In this document: positions 61,166-64,000 of the stretch, piece after piece | Layout: every line of letters starts with the position of its first letter | Position numbering within the stretch: the first letter of the stretch is position 1 | Assembly (NCBI RefSeq): GCF_034702125.1 | Contig: NC_085875.1 | Coordinates: 52,502,176-52,566,175 of the forward strand | Source: Engraulis encrasicolus | Taxonomy: Eukaryota > Chordata > Actinopteri > Clupeiformes > Engraulidae | Length of the DNA: 64,000 nucleotides | Reading direction: 5' to 3' | Notes under the pieces: model-generated | Databases searched by the model: none | What the model saw: only the letters and a program-made list of their open reading frames with translations | Told to the model about the DNA's origin: nothing | Position numbers and translations under genes: made by a program

Positions 61166-61503
61166 GTGAGAGTGTGTGAGTGAATGTGGGAAAAAAACCC
61201 TCTTTCAATTCAAGAAATCAGCTTATTCTTAAAACCTTAGCCCGCACTTCTACTTGTAAGCTATTCTTGTAAAATCGCCAAAACAATGGGTTAGTTTCAG
61301 TCACATTCCAGCCCTCTCTACAGAGAAGAATAATGAACCCTCTGTGCAACGCTCCACAAAAAAGAGGTATAAAAACAAGAGCCATGTTGCAAAACCCACT
61401 GTAATGCATTCCTCCTCACAGCTATAGGTTTTCACGGGGCCATAGCTTTCAGATCAGTGGTAGATGCTCACCATTAAAATTGTCATCGCAATAAGCATCA
61501 CTA

Positions 61504-61616
<113 letters not shown>

Positions 61617-62295
61617 TAGGTGCGTGCGTGTGTGTTGTAGGCCTATGCCATACATGGCGCTAATCTGCAGTGCTGTAATCAAGAGAGTGTTGTCACCAGC
61701 TGCTCTCAACACCAGTCATCCATACAGCGTTATGTAAGCGCTAACAGATCACTTCCCGAATGTTTTTGTACTTCTGTCACTTTGTACGCTAATACTAAGC
61801 TCTCAGAGCTGAAAAGTAAGTAGAATCTAAATAAAATCAGCTGCCGTTTTTCAAACACATACAAATCTGGGACCCAAGCCTCGGAAAACCCTGATACATT
61901 CATATATTTCCACTTATATTAATACAAATCCGAGTGTAGTGGAGTAAGAGACCATTTATTTATCCCAGGGGAAATTAAGGACCGGTTGAACGGTTGTGAC
62001 AGTTTTAAATACAGACCTTCGCAATGCCTCCCAACCATACCATTACGTTTTATAGTTGCCGTCATGAAAAACACATGACAATATTTGCATGTGGGCATGT
62101 GTTGATAGAGAGCAATCCTAAGATACAGTATTGATTAGGTTGAATAGCTGCAATGTGGGGCATCAAAAGTCATTTACTTTATTTAGTTATTGGCTCTACC
62201 ATGACAGTGAATCAGGACTGTATTCTGGCAAAAATTCAGGTTACAAATGTTCCACATTCGGGCAGTTCACCCAAGTAGTAGTATATAAGTTCAAC

Positions 62296-62420
62296 ATCTG
62301 ACTTTCCTGTCCACTTTCAAATCCATGCTCAGAACACACCTATTCACCCTTGCTTTGCTATCGCTATAACTTTTTGAGGTTTCACTTATTCATTATTTTA
62401 CTATTTTATTTGACATCTTG
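62296..62420 (+). repeat. L2-like LINE 3' end remnant
   Basis: The plus strand encodes STFKSMLRTHLFTLALLSL then a stop, the usual C-terminal end of an L2-type ORF (FKS.LKTHLF..AF), followed by a T-rich 3' region to about 62600. Strongly 5'-truncated. Confidence 0.6.
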
Positions 62421-62659
62421 TTTTTATCTTGCTTTATTGTTGTACTTTGTGTCATGTCGCTGTACCTTTTATTAGTGGCTTTTATTTGCTGTTGTGCTTT
62501 TTTAACATGAAGTGTATAGCTGACCTTTGTTTTATTCCTGTCTACTGTTTTACTACTTTTACTATTACTGCTAGTTCATATGTGCCTGTCCATGTGACTG
62601 AAGTAAAGCAGGGAGCCAAGGATCATTACCTTTCCAAAAAGCTGCTTTCATTCAATGGT

Positions 62660-64000
62660 GTGTAAGATCTGAATGACAGAAACACAAGAACTGATTAAAT
62701 CCAAATGTAGAGATCTTCTTACAGTCAATATTTGATACCCCTTGCTGATTTAGCACTTATCCTATGCTATAGGAATGCTATGGGGTAGACTGGGACTGCT
62801 GATGATTGATGATGGTTAAATACCTGTTTATGTTCAATGTCCATGTCCATGTCATTTTTGCCATGTTTTGGTACGTGTACTTGTGTGTCTTAGGGTAAAT
62901 GTTGAAGGGGGGTGGGTTGGGGAGGGATCTGTCTGTATGTATGGACTGTCCTCATGTCCAATGCGCCACATATTAGAAAGAATTCTCCTCATGGGGGACA
63001 ATGAAGACACTACTACTACTACAATATGGATACATATTGTAGTATACAAATAAGGATTAATACAAATAAGGATTAATGGTGTAATGTTTCAGTGACAATA
63101 CCCATCAAATCAACTCAGGACTATGTTGAATTCTGACGTCAATCTTCCATCGATTGGCAAGTAAAATCGCAGTGGTGGTAAAAGTCTCTGTAACATGTAT
63201 TATTTGTATTGCCAGCTTGTAGAAGTTAGCATGTAGTAGTAATATGCTAGTAAAGCATACGTGCAATGTTGCAATGTTTTAATACTGGTTTTATAGGGTA
63301 CAGGAAGGCATCCATCAGGCAGACCAGTGCACACCAAGAAGCAACTACCTTTGACATTACCCATCAAGTTAAAGCATAACACAAGTCTGTATCTTCAACC
63401 TACCATTGCTTAATAAATATAAATTCAAACCTAACAAATTGTCATGCTTCCTTTCCATTACCTCATCTCCTAATGTCACACCACATAGATCTAGAATGTG
63501 CCATTGATTAGCAACTACAGTATAAACCCAATAATAACATTAAATATATAATTATACATTTCTCATACCCAAAATGGGCATGTCGGAATGTCTATGTCCA
63601 CTCAAATCAGATCATGATCGACACTTGACATATAGCACAGTCTCCGTATAGACTGCCTCTCCAATCTGCCATTGATTAGTGACTATAAATTCGTAAAACA
63701 TTAAATGCTTAGCTGGTCCCCCTAATTGTGCCAGCAAAAAGGGGCTCCCGTCCCACGAGTGCGATGTAATTAAGTGTAGCGGCTAAGAGCTAATAAAACA
63801 GTAGGCCCAGCTGGAACTTCCATAACTCACAAGAGTGTGCCATTAAAAATGCCACAAAAGCGAGGAACCCAAAAGTATTTTGGGGGATTATGACTTCCTC
63901 CTAAAAGGAAATAGATACAAACTGACTCCTGACTCCTGCCAAAGCTGACTGTATGCAGGATGCAGAACAATCCATGTGGAAAGGAGAAACGCAATGCTTT
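62660..64000. other. No gene recognised
   Basis: Contains a direct duplication of ataaggattaat at 63050-63076 and a (tac)n patch near 63011-63022. No supported coding or RNA gene. Confidence 0.45.

Overview
The window reads as a gene-poor stretch of a ray-finned (teleost-type) fish genome. The signs are many long (CA)n/(GT)n microsatellites, fish-type L2 non-LTR retrotransposons with short-repeat tails, a tRNA-derived SINE with the aatgtaatg tail, Tc1-like elements, hAT, piggyBac, PIF/Harbinger-like and Ginger-like DNA transposons, and a Penelope-like element. I cannot name the species. I found no convincing host protein-coding gene, rRNA or functional tRNA. Every long coding signal belongs to a mobile element. 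I reconstructed elements from terminal inverted repeats (TIRs) and target-site duplications (TSDs) read by eye, so boundaries with both signals are firm and the others approximate.

Layout. 0-5 kb: a CCATGGTT-rich element, a small Tc1-like element (1828-2806) holding another insertion, and a 1.4-kb element (3106-4542) whose empty site can be inferred from a second copy of its host repeat near 1.09 kb. 5-16 kb: LINE tails, a TTAA-flanked MITE split into halves about 6.8 kb apart by later insertions, a tandem tRNA-like array (10.4-11.2 kb), and an L2 LINE lying between two CA tracts. 16-29 kb: three copies of a TTAA-flanked family, several MITEs, a tRNA SINE, an L2 LINE that lost its catalytic centre, and a 1.4-kb hAT-like element with a perfect 8-bp TSD. 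29-36 kb: a Tc1-like element with an inverted internal duplication and a MITE, then a decayed two-gene element with a PIF/ISL2EU-type transposase fragment and a convergent YqaJ-type exonuclease gene, then tandem repeats. 35.8-40.6 kb: a Ginger-like DNA transposon with about 80-bp TIRs, a 4-bp TSD and a five-exon integrase gene whose splice phases all agree. 40.9-48 kb: an element with a 9-bp TSD and mostly unassigned sequence. 49-51 kb: a decayed piggyBac transposase gene broken by a Harbinger-like MITE. 52.5-55.8 kb: an L2-like LINE interrupted by a hAT element (8-bp TSD), whose transposase gene is itself interrupted by a 236-bp MITE. 56.5-59.1 kb: a Penelope-like element with GIY-YIG endonuclease, inverted end arms and a 1.4-kb TIR element inside. 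59-64 kb: microsatellites, one LINE tail and otherwise unassigned DNA.

There are no operons here. What connects the parts is nesting: older elements are targets for younger ones, and the host element often supplies the empty-site evidence for its passenger. The most interesting objects are the Ginger-like integrase transposon, the YqaJ-bearing element, the hAT whose reading frame is kept across a MITE, the Penelope-like element with inverted arms, and the tRNA-like tandem array.
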